A stretch of DNA of 64,000 bases. Source: Bradyrhizobium erythrophlei (lineage in GTDB: Bacteria > Pseudomonadota > Alphaproteobacteria > Rhizobiales > Xanthobacteraceae). The notes under the pieces are model-generated. The model made no database searches. It was not told the DNA's origin and saw only the letters and a list, made by a program, of their open reading frames with translations. The DNA is taken from positions 806,001-870,000 of the forward strand of contig FSRD01000003.1 in NCBI GenBank assembly GCA_900129675.1. Direction: 5' to 3'. This document shows, one piece after another, positions 44,551 through 53,572 of the stretch (position 1 is the stretch's first letter; each line of letters begins with the position of its first letter). The translations under genes and the position numbers were made by a program.

Positions 44551-45393
44551 ATGTTCAAGAATATTCTGGTGCATATTCCGACGGAGCGATCCGTCAGGCC
44601 GGTGGTTGACGCGGCGGTCTCGCTGGCCACAGCGCGTCGATCCCATCTCGATGCCATCGCCATCGGCTACGAATCCATGAGCGCCGTCGGTATGGTGGTC
44701 GAAGGTGGCGGCGCCGCCGTCGCCGCCGTGATGGGAGTTGAGCACGATCGGGCCCTCGAGAGGGCAAATGCGGCGATCTCGGTGTTCGAAATCGAGGCCA
44801 AGCTCGCCAATATCGCGTACGGCGCCCGGACCTTGGCGGCGATCCCCGCCGAGGCCGAAGAAACCATGGGAGAGCTTGCGCGGCTTTATGATCTAACGGT
44901 CGTACTTCAGCCGGAAGCCTCCCATTCCAGTTATGACAACGTCATTCCGCAGGCGATTCTGTTCAATTCCGGTGGACCGATGCTGATGGTTCCCTACATC
45001 CACAAGGGACAACTCGATGCACGCCATGTCGGGATTGCCTGGGACGGAAGCCGGCTGGCCGCGCGAGCGTTGCGCGACGCTCTGCCGTTTTTGACCGCCG
45101 CCCACGCCGTCACCGTGATTGCCGTAAACGAGGATCGGCACGACGACGACGAAGCAAGTTCGGATCAGATCGTCGGTCATCTCGCTCGGCGCGGCATCAA
45201 GGCGCGCGCTGAGCGGCTGACGGCTGACCGGGAAAATGTTCACGGCACCATCCTGTCGATCGCGGCCGATATCGATATCGGCCTGCTGGTGATGGGCGGG
45301 TACGGTCACTCCCGGCTGAGAGAACGCATCCTCGGTGGCGTCACCCGGGGCATATTCGAATCGATGACGGTTCCGGTGCTGATGTCCCACTGA
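44551..45393 (+). CDS. Universal stress protein, tandem UspA domains
   Basis: This 280-residue protein starts MFKNILVHIPTERSVRPVVDAAVSLA and ends with the motif LLVMGGYGHSRLRERILGGVTRGIFESMTVPVLMSH. It resembles the other universal stress protein in this window in layout. The ATG at 44551 follows GGGAGAACG; a frame to 44440 touches the FixK box region and is rejected. Induction at low oxygen is expected from the box. Confidence 0.87.
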   Translation: MFKNILVHIPTERSVRPVVDAAVSLATARRSHLDAIAIGYESMSAVGMVVEGGGAAVAAVMGVEHDRALERANAAISVFEIEAKLANIAYGARTLAAIPAEAEETMGELARLYDLTVVLQPEASHSSYDNVIPQAILFNSGGPMLMVPYIHKGQLDARHVGIAWDGSRLAARALRDALPFLTAAHAVTVIAVNEDRHDDDEASSDQIVGHLARRGIKARAERLTADRENVHGTILSIAADIDIGLLVMGGYGHSRLRERILGGVTRGIFESMTVPVLMSH

Positions 45394-45510
45394 CCGGGCG
45401 ATGCGCTGCAAGGCCCTTGCGGCGCCACTGTGTCCCCTGCCGGAAAATACCGAGGAGGCCGTTGATTTGCCTGACGAAAGCGGGCCTGACGGGGGCTCGA
45501 TCTGATTAGT

Positions 45511-45524
45511 TTGATGCAGCTCAA
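45511..45524 (+). promoter_or_regulatory. FNR/FixK box of the phasin-phaC operon
   Basis: TTGATGCAGCTCAA matches TTGA-N6-TCAA. It is centred 63.5 bases before the phasin ATG. Confidence 0.72.
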
Positions 45525-45580
45525 TAAGCTCGCTGACGTGGGGGTGTAGGAATTCAGCCAACGCAAGACGGGAGGTCATC

Positions 45581-45955
45581 ATGTCCATGCCAGAGCTTTC
45601 AGAAGCGGATGCAGCGAGCCCAGAGCAGGCAACGGCCGAAGCCGCCACCCAAATGGCCAAGGCCAATCAGCGCGTCGCCAACTTCATCTTCGGAGCACAA
45701 AAATTGATGCTCGAGGAACTCGTATTTACCAGCAATGCGATGGTTGAGCGGGCACAGACCGAGATGCACCTGTTGTCGGAACTCGCTTCGAAGATGTCCG
45801 GCGCGCATTCCGTCAAGGACATCAGGACGATGTACGAGGAATGCAGCAAACATCAGATCGAGTTTGTACGCCGCGACTGCGATCGGCTGTTCAGGCATGG
45901 CGAACGACTGATCGAAGCTACTTCCAGCCTGTTCAAGAGCCATCCGCTGAACTGA
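45581..45955 (+). CDS. Phasin (Phasin_2-type granule protein)
   Basis: This 124-residue, almost wholly helical protein has the phasin-like stretch ANQRVANFIFGAQKLMLEELVFTSNAMVERAQTEMHLLSELASKM. Phasins coat polyhydroxyalkanoate granules. The gene lies 10 bases before phaC in one operon, which confirms the assignment. A FixK box upstream indicates low-oxygen expression. Confidence 0.85.
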   Translation: MSMPELSEADAASPEQATAEAATQMAKANQRVANFIFGAQKLMLEELVFTSNAMVERAQTEMHLLSELASKMSGAHSVKDIRTMYEECSKHQIEFVRRDCDRLFRHGERLIEATSSLFKSHPLN

Positions 45956-45965
45956 TTGGAATTCC

Positions 45966-47792
45966 ATGCCGCTGACATCGACCAGGCCGAAGGCTGAAGC
46001 GTCAGCCGTGTCCAGCCTTGCGCCCGCCGTGGCGGGTGACGTACCGGCAACAGCGGTGCAACCGCGCCAGCAAACCGAAGGCGAAGCCCGTCAGGCCGAT
46101 CGCGCGTTTCATGCGATGTTGGCGCGCCTGACAGGGGGCATTTCGCCGGTTGCCCTGTTGCTTGCCTACACCGACTGGCTCTCGCATCTGGCGGCATCGC
46201 CGCAGCGGCAGATCGAGATCTCGCAGGAGGCGGTTCAGAATGCGAATCGGCTGATCGAATCCGCACAGCAATATCTAAAGCCCGATCAGGGGCCCTGGTC
46301 GCTGATCAAGCCGCAGCCGCAGGACCGGCGTTTTGCCCGGCCGGAGTGGGAAAGCCCGCCGTTCAATCTGTTCGCGCAAGCGTTTTTGCTGGGGGAGCAA
46401 TGGTGGCACAACGCGACCACTGGGGTGCGCGGAGTTGCGAGGCAGAACGAGGCGATCGTCGAGTTCTCCGTCCGGCAGATGCTTGACGTGCTGGCACCGT
46501 CCAATTTCGCCGCGACCAATCCCGAAGTGTTGCGGAAGGCGTTCCAGAGCGGTGGCGAGAATTTTCTGCTCGGCTGGCAGAATTTTTGTAGCGACTGGAT
46601 GCTCCGGTTGTCGGGCGGCAAGGCATCGACAAACGCCGGCGATTTTGTCGTCGGTGAAACCGTTGCCACGTCACGCGGCAAGGTCGTGTTCCGCAACGAG
46701 CTGATTGAACTGATCCAGTACTATCCGGTCGCCGGCAAGGTGCATCCGGAACCGATCCTGATCGTGCCGGCCTGGATCATGAAATACTACATTCTGGACC
46801 TGTCGCCGCAGAACTCGCTGGTGAACTATCTCACCGGCCAGGGTTTTACCGTATTCATGATCTCATGGCGCAATCCTGGAGCCGGCGACCGCGATATCGC
46901 CTTCGACGACTATCGCGCGCTCGGAGTGGAAGCGGCGTTGGCCACCATCGAAGACATCGTACCTGGCCGTCAAGTCCATGCGTTGGGCTATTGCCTCGGC
47001 GGTACCTTGTTGTCGATCGCCGCCGCGACCATGGCGCGCGAGGGCGACAACAGGTTGAAGTCAATCACCTTGCTGGCCGCGCAAGCGGATTTTACCGAGG
47101 CTGGCGAACTGACCCTGTTCATCAACGAAAGCCAGGTCGCATTTCTCGAAGACATGATGTGGCAGCACGGTGTACTCGACACCACGCAGATGGCTGGCGC
47201 ATTCCAGCTGCTGCGCTCGAACGATCTGATCTGGTCGCGGATAACCCGCGACTATTTGATGGGCGAACGGGCGCCGCCGAGCGACCTCATGGCCTGGAAT
47301 GCCGATGCCACCCGCCTGCCATACCGGATGCATTCGGAATATCTGCGCAAGCTGTTCCTCGACAACGATCTGGCGGAGGGCCGCTACCTCGTCGAGGGCA
47401 AGCCGATCTCGCTGTCGGATATTCACACGCCGATGTTCGTGGTCGGGACCCTTCGCGATCATGTCGCGCCCTGGAAATCGACCTACAAGATTAATTTTCT
47501 GGTAGATGCGGACGTGACCTATCTTTTGACCAGCGGCGGCCACAATGCAGGCATCGTGGCGCCGCCGAACGAGCAGGGGCATAGCTATCGGGTCAGGACG
47601 AAGCCGGCACATGCTACCTATACCGGTCCCGACGAATGGCTAAAGACGGTAGCGCCAGTCGAAGGGTCGTGGTGGCCGGAATGGACCAAATGGCTGGCCG
47701 CCCGGTCCGGGGAGCTATCTGAGCCGCCGCGCATGGGCACGGCGGAGGGCAGGAATTTGCCCGATGCACCGGGCGACTATGTTCGGGGGTGA
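45966..47792 (+). CDS. phaC: Class I polyhydroxyalkanoate synthase PhaC
   Basis: This 608-residue alpha/beta-hydrolase polymerase has its active-site cysteine Cys343 in the lipase-like box GYCLGG. The catalytic aspartate is in GTLRDHVAPWKS and the histidine in SGGHNAGIV. It joins hydroxyacyl-CoA units into storage polyester. The length fits class I. Operon placement after a phasin and a FixK box ties carbon storage to oxygen limitation, when reduced cofactors accumulate. Confidence 0.93.
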   Translation: MPLTSTRPKAEASAVSSLAPAVAGDVPATAVQPRQQTEGEARQADRAFHAMLARLTGGISPVALLLAYTDWLSHLAASPQRQIEISQEAVQNANRLIESAQQYLKPDQGPWSLIKPQPQDRRFARPEWESPPFNLFAQAFLLGEQWWHNATTGVRGVARQNEAIVEFSVRQMLDVLAPSNFAATNPEVLRKAFQSGGENFLLGWQNFCSDWMLRLSGGKASTNAGDFVVGETVATSRGKVVFRNELIELIQYYPVAGKVHPEPILIVPAWIMKYYILDLSPQNSLVNYLTGQGFTVFMISWRNPGAGDRDIAFDDYRALGVEAALATIEDIVPGRQVHALGYCLGGTLLSIAAATMAREGDNRLKSITLLAAQADFTEAGELTLFINESQVAFLEDMMWQHGVLDTTQMAGAFQLLRSNDLIWSRITRDYLMGERAPPSDLMAWNADATRLPYRMHSEYLRKLFLDNDLAEGRYLVEGKPISLSDIHTPMFVVGTLRDHVAPWKSTYKINFLVDADVTYLLTSGGHNAGIVAPPNEQGHSYRVRTKPAHATYTGPDEWLKTVAPVEGSWWPEWTKWLAARSGELSEPPRMGTAEGRNLPDAPGDYVRG

Positions 47793-47879
47793 TCAATAGT
47801 GCCAGGACCCATCGGCTCTGATTGAATCAGGCCCGATGCACCAGTGAGGCGTTTTCTAGCCAACGCTGGGATGGCCGAG

Positions 47880-48086
47880 TTACTGGCGCGCCGTGCGGCT
47901 TGAGATGCCCAGGGCGGTATAGAGCGGGCAGCTCTTGAAGAACGCGGTCGCGAGCAGCACCAGACCGATCAATCCGGCCCAATGCCAACCCTGAATCGAC
48001 AAGCCATCCTGCAACGCAAATGCGACCAGCGCCAATCCCAACACGATCCGCACGTACTGATCAATCGTTCCGACATTTACCGGCAT
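47880..48086 (-). CDS. DUF2892 (YgaP-like) small membrane protein
   Basis: This 68-residue protein begins MPVNVGTIDQYVRIVLGLALVAFA and contains LIGLVLLATAFFKSCPLYTALGISS, the DUF2892 pattern with two membrane helices and a CPLY motif. It lies alone on the minus strand with a FixK box centred 80.5 bases upstream. The function of stand-alone DUF2892 proteins is not established. Confidence 0.85.
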   Translation of the reverse strand: MPVNVGTIDQYVRIVLGLALVAFALQDGLSIQGWHWAGLIGLVLLATAFFKSCPLYTALGISSRTARQ

Positions 48087-48159
48087 GGTGCGTCTCCCTC
48101 AGATGACCCTTGGTGAAAGAACTCCAAATTAAGGATCGCACGCTGGGCCAGATCGGGCT

Positions 48160-48173
48160 TTGATCTGTCTCAA
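48160..48173. promoter_or_regulatory. FNR/FixK box between DUF2892 and acyl-CoA ligase genes
   Basis: TTGATCTGTCTCAA matches TTGA-N6-TCAA. It is centred 80.5 bases from the leftward start and 159.5 bases from the rightward start at 48326. The leftward spacing is typical; control of the rightward gene is less certain. Confidence 0.7.
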
Positions 48174-48325
48174 CGGGAAATCGACCACGAAAGGTACGGG
48201 AAGTGCGACCAGATTTGTCATCGGGCCGAGACCGTGCCGGGTTACAATGTGACTTCAAGAACCCACGGCGCGGAAGACGCCGCTGGGTCCGCAAGGGGGC
48301 CGGCGCCGGCCAGATATTGAGATCG

Positions 48326-51019
48326 ATGTCGACTTATCGCCTGAAAAATCTGCTGTCGCCCTGTTCGATCGCGCTGGTCGGGGCCAGCCCGCGCCTCGGC
48401 TCCGTCGGGCGGGCTATTCTTTGCAATATTCGCAAGGCGCATTTCAAGGGCGAATTCGGCCTGGTGAATCCGCGCTATGCCGAGATAGACGGCGTTACAA
48501 CGGTCGATAGCCTCGGCAAGCTGACTTTTGCGCCGGAACTGGTGGTCATCACCGCGCCGGCAACGACGGTCGTCGGACTGATCGATGAGGCCGGCCGCCG
48601 CGGCGCCGCGGGTGCGATCATTATCAGCGCCGGGCTCGGCCATGGTGCGGGGGCGTCGGCGGACGCAGCCGAACGGGCGGCGCAAAAATACGGCATGAGG
48701 CTGATCGGTCCCAATTGTCTGGGTATCATGATGCCCGGCGTCAATCTCAACGCGAGCTTTTCCGCGCACATGCCCGCGATGGGCAATCTGGCGTTGATCT
48801 CGCAGTCCGGCGCCATCGCCGCCGGCATGGTCGACTGGGCTGCGCAGCGCGCCGTCGGCTTTTCCGGGATCGTCTCGGTTGGCGATCAACTCGACGTCGA
48901 TATCGCCGATCTGCTTGACTACTTCGCGCTGGATCCGAAGACGCAGGCCATCCTGCTCTACGTCGAAGCGATCAAGGACGCGCGTAAGTTCATGTCGGCG
49001 GCGCGTGCCGCCGCAAGGATCAAGCCGGTCGTCGTCGTCAAATCCGGGCGCATGGCCCAGGGCGCCAAGGCTGCCGCGACCCACACCGGCGCCTTGGCAG
49101 GCTCGGACGCCGTTTACGACGCGGCCTTCCAGCGCGCCGGTGTGTTGCGGGTATCGGATCTTCGCGAGCTGTTCGACTGTGCCGAAACACTCGGGCGGCT
49201 CAAGTCGCCGCCGGGAAAACGGCTCGCGATCCTGACCAATGGCGGTGGCATCGGGGTGCTCGCCGTCGACCGGCTGGCCGAGCTGGGTGGGATTCCTGCT
49301 GCCATTGCGCCTGCGATCCGGGAAAGACTGAACCCGGTGTTGCCGCCGACTTGGTCCGGATCAAACCCGGTCGACATCGTCGGCGACGCCGATCCCGCGC
49401 GCTATGCGGCGGCGCTGGAGGTGTTGCTGGCCGATCCCGGCAATGACGCGATCCTGGTGCTGAACGTCCAGACTGCGATCGCGCGCGCCGACGATATCGC
49501 CGCGACCGTGACCGGGGTGGTGCGGGAATATCGCCGGCAGCACCAGGGCTCCGCCAAGCCCGTGCTCGCGGTCTGGGTCGGCGCAGAACCGAAGGTCATC
49601 AATCTCCTGAGCGACGCCGGGATTCCGAACTACCCGACCGAGGACGATGCGGTACGGGGTTTTATGCATCTGGTGCGGCATCGTGAGGTCGTGGAGGCGC
49701 TGGCGCAGGTGCCGCCGGCCATGCCCGGCGCGTTTGCGCCCGATATCGAGGCCGCACGGCGGGTCGTCGCCGCTGCGCTGGCTGATGGCCGCCATTTCCT
49801 CGATCCGATCGAAATCAAGCGGCTGTTTGACGTCTATGAGATCGCGATGGTGCCGACATTCGCCGCTGCTGATGCCGAACAGGCTGTTGCCCACGCCTCG
49901 GCCCTGTTCGCGCAAGGCGCGACCGTTGTGCTCAAGGTCATGTCGCGCGACATCGTTCACAAGTCGGATGTCGGCGGCGTCGTGCTCAATCTCACCAGCG
50001 CCGATGCGGTTCGCGGGGCGACATCGGATATTCTCGCGCGGGCGAAAGCGTTGCGGCCGGAAGCGCGGATCGCCGGCGTGATGGTGCAGCCGATGGTGCT
50101 GCGGCCGAAGGCGCGTGAGCTCATTCTCGGCCTCGCCGACGATCCGACCTTCGGCACTGTCGTCGTATTCGGCCGCGGCGGCACGGCAGTCGAGATCATC
50201 AACGACAAGGCGCTGGCGCTTCCGCCGCTCGACCTGCAACTCGCGCGCGCCCTGATCGAGCGCACCCGTGTCTCGCGGCTGCTTCGCGCCTACCGCGACG
50301 TGCCGGCGGTCAAGGAGGATGCCGTCGCGATGGTCCTGGTCAAGCTGGCGCAGATGGCTGCGGACATTCCCGAAATTCGCGGACTGGACATCAACCCGCT
50401 GCTGGCGGATGAGGCCGGCGTGCTCGCGGTCGACGCGCGTGTCGTGGTCGGGCGCTTAGAACGGAAATTCGCAGGCTCCGGGCCCGCCAACTTCGCGGTG
50501 CGGCCCTATCCGTCGCAATGGCAGCGTCACATCGAGGTCAAGGACGGCTGGCGGGTATACGTACGCCCGATCCTGCCTGAAGATGAACCGCTGATCCATG
50601 AAATGTTGCGGCACGTGACCCCCCACGATCTACGGCTGCGATTCTTCGCGCAGATGAAGGAGTTTTCCCATGAATTCATCGCTCGCCTGACCCAGCTCGA
50701 CTATTCCCGCGCCATGGCCTTTGTCGCGTTCGACGAAGAGACCGGCGAAATGGTGGGCGTGGTCAGAATTCACTCGGACTCGATCTACGAATCCGGAGAA
50801 TATGCGATCCTGCTGCGATCGGATCTCAAGGGCAGGGGGTTAGGCTGGGCCCTGATGCAACTGATCATCGAATACGCGAAATCCGAAGGGCTGAAAGCCA
50901 TCTCGGGCGATGTACTTGCCGAAAACACGATCATGCTGGCGATGTGCCGCAGCCTCGGTTTTGAGGTCAAGTCGGATCCCGTCGAACACGATATTTGTGA
51001 CGTCAGGCTAAAGCTCTAG
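48326..51019 (+). CDS. ADP-forming acyl-CoA ligase fused to GNAT acetyltransferase
   Basis: This 897-residue protein has a CoA-binding domain (SIALVGASPRLGSVGRAIL), a ligase domain with active-site histidine in ATHTGALAGSD, an ATP-grasp domain (about 490-710), and a C-terminal GNAT domain (YAILLRSDLKGRGLGWALMQLIIEYAKSEGL). ADP-forming ligases make acetyl-CoA or gain ATP from acyl-CoA. Fused GNAT forms include Pat-type lysine acetyltransferases, which silence acetyl-CoA synthetase. Whether the ligase half is active is uncertain. The start at 48326 gives the normal N-terminus; the frame to 48203 does not. Confidence 0.88.
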   Translation: MSTYRLKNLLSPCSIALVGASPRLGSVGRAILCNIRKAHFKGEFGLVNPRYAEIDGVTTVDSLGKLTFAPELVVITAPATTVVGLIDEAGRRGAAGAIIISAGLGHGAGASADAAERAAQKYGMRLIGPNCLGIMMPGVNLNASFSAHMPAMGNLALISQSGAIAAGMVDWAAQRAVGFSGIVSVGDQLDVDIADLLDYFALDPKTQAILLYVEAIKDARKFMSAARAAARIKPVVVVKSGRMAQGAKAAATHTGALAGSDAVYDAAFQRAGVLRVSDLRELFDCAETLGRLKSPPGKRLAILTNGGGIGVLAVDRLAELGGIPAAIAPAIRERLNPVLPPTWSGSNPVDIVGDADPARYAAALEVLLADPGNDAILVLNVQTAIARADDIAATVTGVVREYRRQHQGSAKPVLAVWVGAEPKVINLLSDAGIPNYPTEDDAVRGFMHLVRHREVVEALAQVPPAMPGAFAPDIEAARRVVAAALADGRHFLDPIEIKRLFDVYEIAMVPTFAAADAEQAVAHASALFAQGATVVLKVMSRDIVHKSDVGGVVLNLTSADAVRGATSDILARAKALRPEARIAGVMVQPMVLRPKARELILGLADDPTFGTVVVFGRGGTAVEIINDKALALPPLDLQLARALIERTRVSRLLRAYRDVPAVKEDAVAMVLVKLAQMAADIPEIRGLDINPLLADEAGVLAVDARVVVGRLERKFAGSGPANFAVRPYPSQWQRHIEVKDGWRVYVRPILPEDEPLIHEMLRHVTPHDLRLRFFAQMKEFSHEFIARLTQLDYSRAMAFVAFDEETGEMVGVVRIHSDSIYESGEYAILLRSDLKGRGLGWALMQLIIEYAKSEGLKAISGDVLAENTIMLAMCRSLGFEVKSDPVEHDICDVRLKL

Positions 51020-51078
51020 ATCAACCGTGAGACCGTGGTGCTCACTGATCCAGCGAGCGTCGCTACGACCACGCTTGG

Positions 51079-51489
51079 CTAAAGATACGACATTGACGTC
51101 ACGCGGTAGGTGTGCATTTTGCCGCGCTCGTTGATCGAGACATATTCGCCGACGACGAAGCGTCCCTCCGCGAAGTGATAACCAACGTCGTCCGGCAGGC
51201 TGGCTTTGCCGTCATAGTGGAATCCCCAGGCGCCACCTGGATGGTAGACGAGGTGACCATGCTCGTCTTGTTGGTTTGGACGCAGCCGTGCGACGCGGCA
51301 TGCTTCACGATGCGTCCGCCACAATTTCGGGTCGATACGGCCTTCGGCATCGATTGGCGCCACGAAGATATACGCTACCTCGTCGTCACCTTCGGGATGG
51401 CCCGGTTCGCGGGCCAGCGCAATACGGATTTGCCGAAATTGGGCGGGCAGGGAAGCATTCAGGATCGGCTTCGGTTGGGCTCTTGACAT
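51079..51489 (-). CDS. Unknown 136-residue protein
   Basis: The family is not recognised. The protein has an N-terminal alpha-beta region (FRQIRIALAREPGHPEGDDEVAYIFVAPIDAEGRID). A distinctive C-terminal half contains HGHLVYHPGGAWGFHYDG and RFVVGEYVSINERGKMHTYRV. The several histidines could bind metal. It has no signal peptide. It is last in a leftward three-gene run with the holin-like and DUF883-like genes, downstream of the box at 52363. Confidence 0.7.
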   Translation of the reverse strand: MSRAQPKPILNASLPAQFRQIRIALAREPGHPEGDDEVAYIFVAPIDAEGRIDPKLWRTHREACRVARLRPNQQDEHGHLVYHPGGAWGFHYDGKASLPDDVGYHFAEGRFVVGEYVSINERGKMHTYRVTSMSYL

Positions 51490-51532
51490 AGTGGTAACGC
51501 TCCTTTTTGTGCTCGGGCGAATGCTGACGTGA

Positions 51533-52027
51533 TCAGTTGGTTTCCGCAGCGGCCGGGGTAGCGGAGGCGGCCGCAGCCTTCGATTTTTTCAAACTCTTGA
51601 CGATGATTGTGATCAGCGGCACCAGAACGAGCGGCAGGACGCTGTTCAGGGGATGCTGGACCATGCCGGTGAAGTGCGATTGCATGGCCCGGGCCTCGAT
51701 CTGTAGCGCGTCGACGGCGGAGCCGTGAATTTCGTTGGCGAGTTCGAGTTCGCGGCCGGCCGGCGGCCTCCCGGCGATCACGAACAGGATCGCTGCGATC
51801 ACAAAATTGACTGCGCCAAGGATGGCGGCGGCGGAAATCGCGCTCCAGATCTGGACGAGGGCGAAATAGGCCGACAGCTCCAGCATCAGCAGGCCGAAGC
51901 CTGCTATTAGTGCGGCAAACGCCCGCAAGCCGAGACCAACCAGCATATGCCGCATCCGGATATCCGCGATGATCCGGTCGGTGCGCCACAGCGCACGCAG
52001 GTTTTTGACGACATTCTCGCTGTCCAC
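51533..52027 (-). CDS. Holin-X/YqjE-like small membrane protein
   Basis: This 164-residue protein has two close hydrophobic helices (LRAFAALIAGFGLLMLELSAYFAL and ILGAVNFVIAAILFVIAG) and a third near the C-terminus (LPLVLVPLITIIV). The layout fits the phage-holin-family proteins often paired with DUF883/YqjD proteins in proteobacteria. It starts 1 base after the DUF883-like gene ends. It is not a phage gene by context; a role in envelope or stationary-phase physiology is more likely. Confidence 0.7.
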   Translation of the reverse strand: MDSENVVKNLRALWRTDRIIADIRMRHMLVGLGLRAFAALIAGFGLLMLELSAYFALVQIWSAISAAAILGAVNFVIAAILFVIAGRPPAGRELELANEIHGSAVDALQIEARAMQSHFTGMVQHPLNSVLPLVLVPLITIIVKSLKKSKAAAASATPAAAETN

Positions 52028-52028
52028 C

Positions 52029-52304
52029 TTAGTGCCTCCGCATCATGAAGCCGATGACGACGCCGAGCGCGAAAGCGGATGCGAGCGTCGCAATCGGTCG
52101 CTCGGCGATCAGTTTCTCGACATGATCTTCTTCCCCGCTCAAGGTCTCGCCGAGCTCGCTCAAGGCCGCCTTGATCTGGTCGGCGAGGGCGTCGGCGCGG
52201 CTCTTCGCCGCGTCGAAAAGTCCGTCGCCGGTCGTGTCGAGGAGCCGCGACACCTCGCTTTTGAGGGCCTGCAGCTCATCCCCCAACTCGCTTGAATTGA
52301 ACAT
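52029..52304 (-). CDS. DUF883/ElaB-YqjD-like membrane-anchored protein
   Basis: This 91-residue protein has an amphipathic helical region (MFNSSELGDELQALKSEVSRLLDTTGDGLFDAAKSRADALADQIK). The segment IAERPIATLASAFALGVVIGFMMRRH closes with a membrane anchor and Arg-Arg-His, the hallmark of ElaB/YqjD proteins. In E. coli such proteins tether inactive ribosomes to the membrane. The start at 52304 is chosen for the family N-terminus. A FixK box is centred 65.5 bases upstream. Confidence 0.82.
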   Translation of the reverse strand: MFNSSELGDELQALKSEVSRLLDTTGDGLFDAAKSRADALADQIKAALSELGETLSGEEDHVEKLIAERPIATLASAFALGVVIGFMMRRH

Positions 52305-52362
52305 CGCGCTCACTCTTGTTGCGTCAACTATTCGAACTCTAGATCGGCTGGTGCCCGGCGCC

Positions 52363-52376
52363 TTGAGGCAGGTCAA
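52363..52376 (-). promoter_or_regulatory. FixK box of the DUF883-holin operon
   Basis: TTGAGGCAGGTCAA matches TTGA-N6-TCAA. It suits the leftward operon. For the rightward mla gene, -41.5 spacing would start transcription at 52411, after that gene's own ribosome-binding site (52400-52406), so leftward control is the better reading. Confidence 0.65.
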
Positions 52377-52413
52377 CATGGGAGCCGCCGGCGCGTCCTA
52401 GGAAAGCCCGGCT

Positions 52414-53570
52414 ATGTCCTTGAGGGAAATGATCTTGGCGACCGCACCAATGTTAACGGCCACGCCATCCGGCGATTTGCTCGAATTGCGCCCGAGCGGT
52501 TCCTGGACATCAGCCAATGTGACCACGCTCGAGCGGCTTTCCGACGCCGTTACGCCGCAACTCGACCAGTCCCGAATCGTCAAGCTGGATATGGCCGAGA
52601 TACGCGAACTGGATACGCTGGGTGCTTGGCTCATTGAAAAAATGACGCGGCGCGCGCAGTCGGCGGGTCATCGCACCGAAATGGTCGGCGTTGCCGACGA
52701 CTATGTCGGCCTGATCGAGGAGGTCCACCAGGTCAACCGCCGCAATCCGACGCCGGCGCCGGTGCTAAATCCGGTCGTGGCCAAGGTCAACGACGTCGGT
52801 CGCTCCGCGGTCGGCGCGAGCGAAGACGTTACCGTATTCCTGCAGATGCTGGGTTCGCTGTTTCTGGCCATCGTCGGCGTGCTTCGCAGGCCGAGATCGC
52901 TGCGGCTAACATCGCTGGTTTACCAGTTCTACCGGGTTGGCTGGCAGGCGATACCGATCGTCGTGCTGATCACCTTCCTGATCGGGGCGATCATTGCGCA
53001 ACAAGGCTTCTTCCATTTCCGCAAATTCGGTGCTGATTCCTACGTCGTCGACATGGTCGGGATACTGGTGCTGCGCGAGCTCGGCGTGTTGATCGTCGCC
53101 ATCATGGTCGCCGGCCGCTCCGGAAGCGCCTACACCGCCGAGCTTGGATCGATGAAAATGCGCGAGGAAATAGACGCGCTCGCGACCATGGGCCTCGATC
53201 CGTCGAAATCCTGATCCTGCCCCGCGTTATCGCGCTGATCTGTGCGCTGCCGATCCTGAGCTTCATCGGATCGATGGCTGCGCTCTACGGCGGCGGCCTG
53301 GTGGCGCAATTCTACGGCGGCATGGGACCGGAAATCTACATTGCGCGGCTGCATAAAGCGGTGTCGGTCACCCATTTCGAGGTCGGCATCATCAAGGCGC
53401 CCTTCATGGCGCTGGTGATCGGCATCGTCGCCTGCAGCGAGGGCTTGCGGGTGAAGGGAAGTGCCGAGTCGCTCGGCAAGCAGACGACGACTTCGGTCGT
53501 CAAGTCGATCTTTCTGGTGATCGTGCTTGATGGTCTGTTTGCGGTCTTCTTTGCGTCGATCGGAATGTAG
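52414..53570 (+). pseudogene. Frameshifted MlaB-MlaE fusion, lipid ABC transporter permease
   Basis: The first frame (52414-53214) encodes an N-terminal STAS/MlaB-like domain (LLELRPSGSWTSANVTTLERLSDA) and the first part of an MlaE permease, ending abruptly at GLDPSKS. The continuation ILILPRVIALICALPILSF lies in the next frame from about 53203 to 53570. Restoring one G at 53202/53203 gives GLDPVEILILPRV, the conserved MlaE sequence. AGGAAAG at 52400-52406 marks the start. The neighbours MlaF and MlaD are intact. The lesion may be real or a sequencing error; a working product would need the correct frame. Confidence 0.85.
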
Positions 53571-53572
53571 CG

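Noticed and set aside
51533..52027. Prophage remnant suggested by the holin-like protein
   Set aside because: No other phage genes are nearby; holin-X-like proteins paired with DUF883 proteins are ordinary chromosomal genes.
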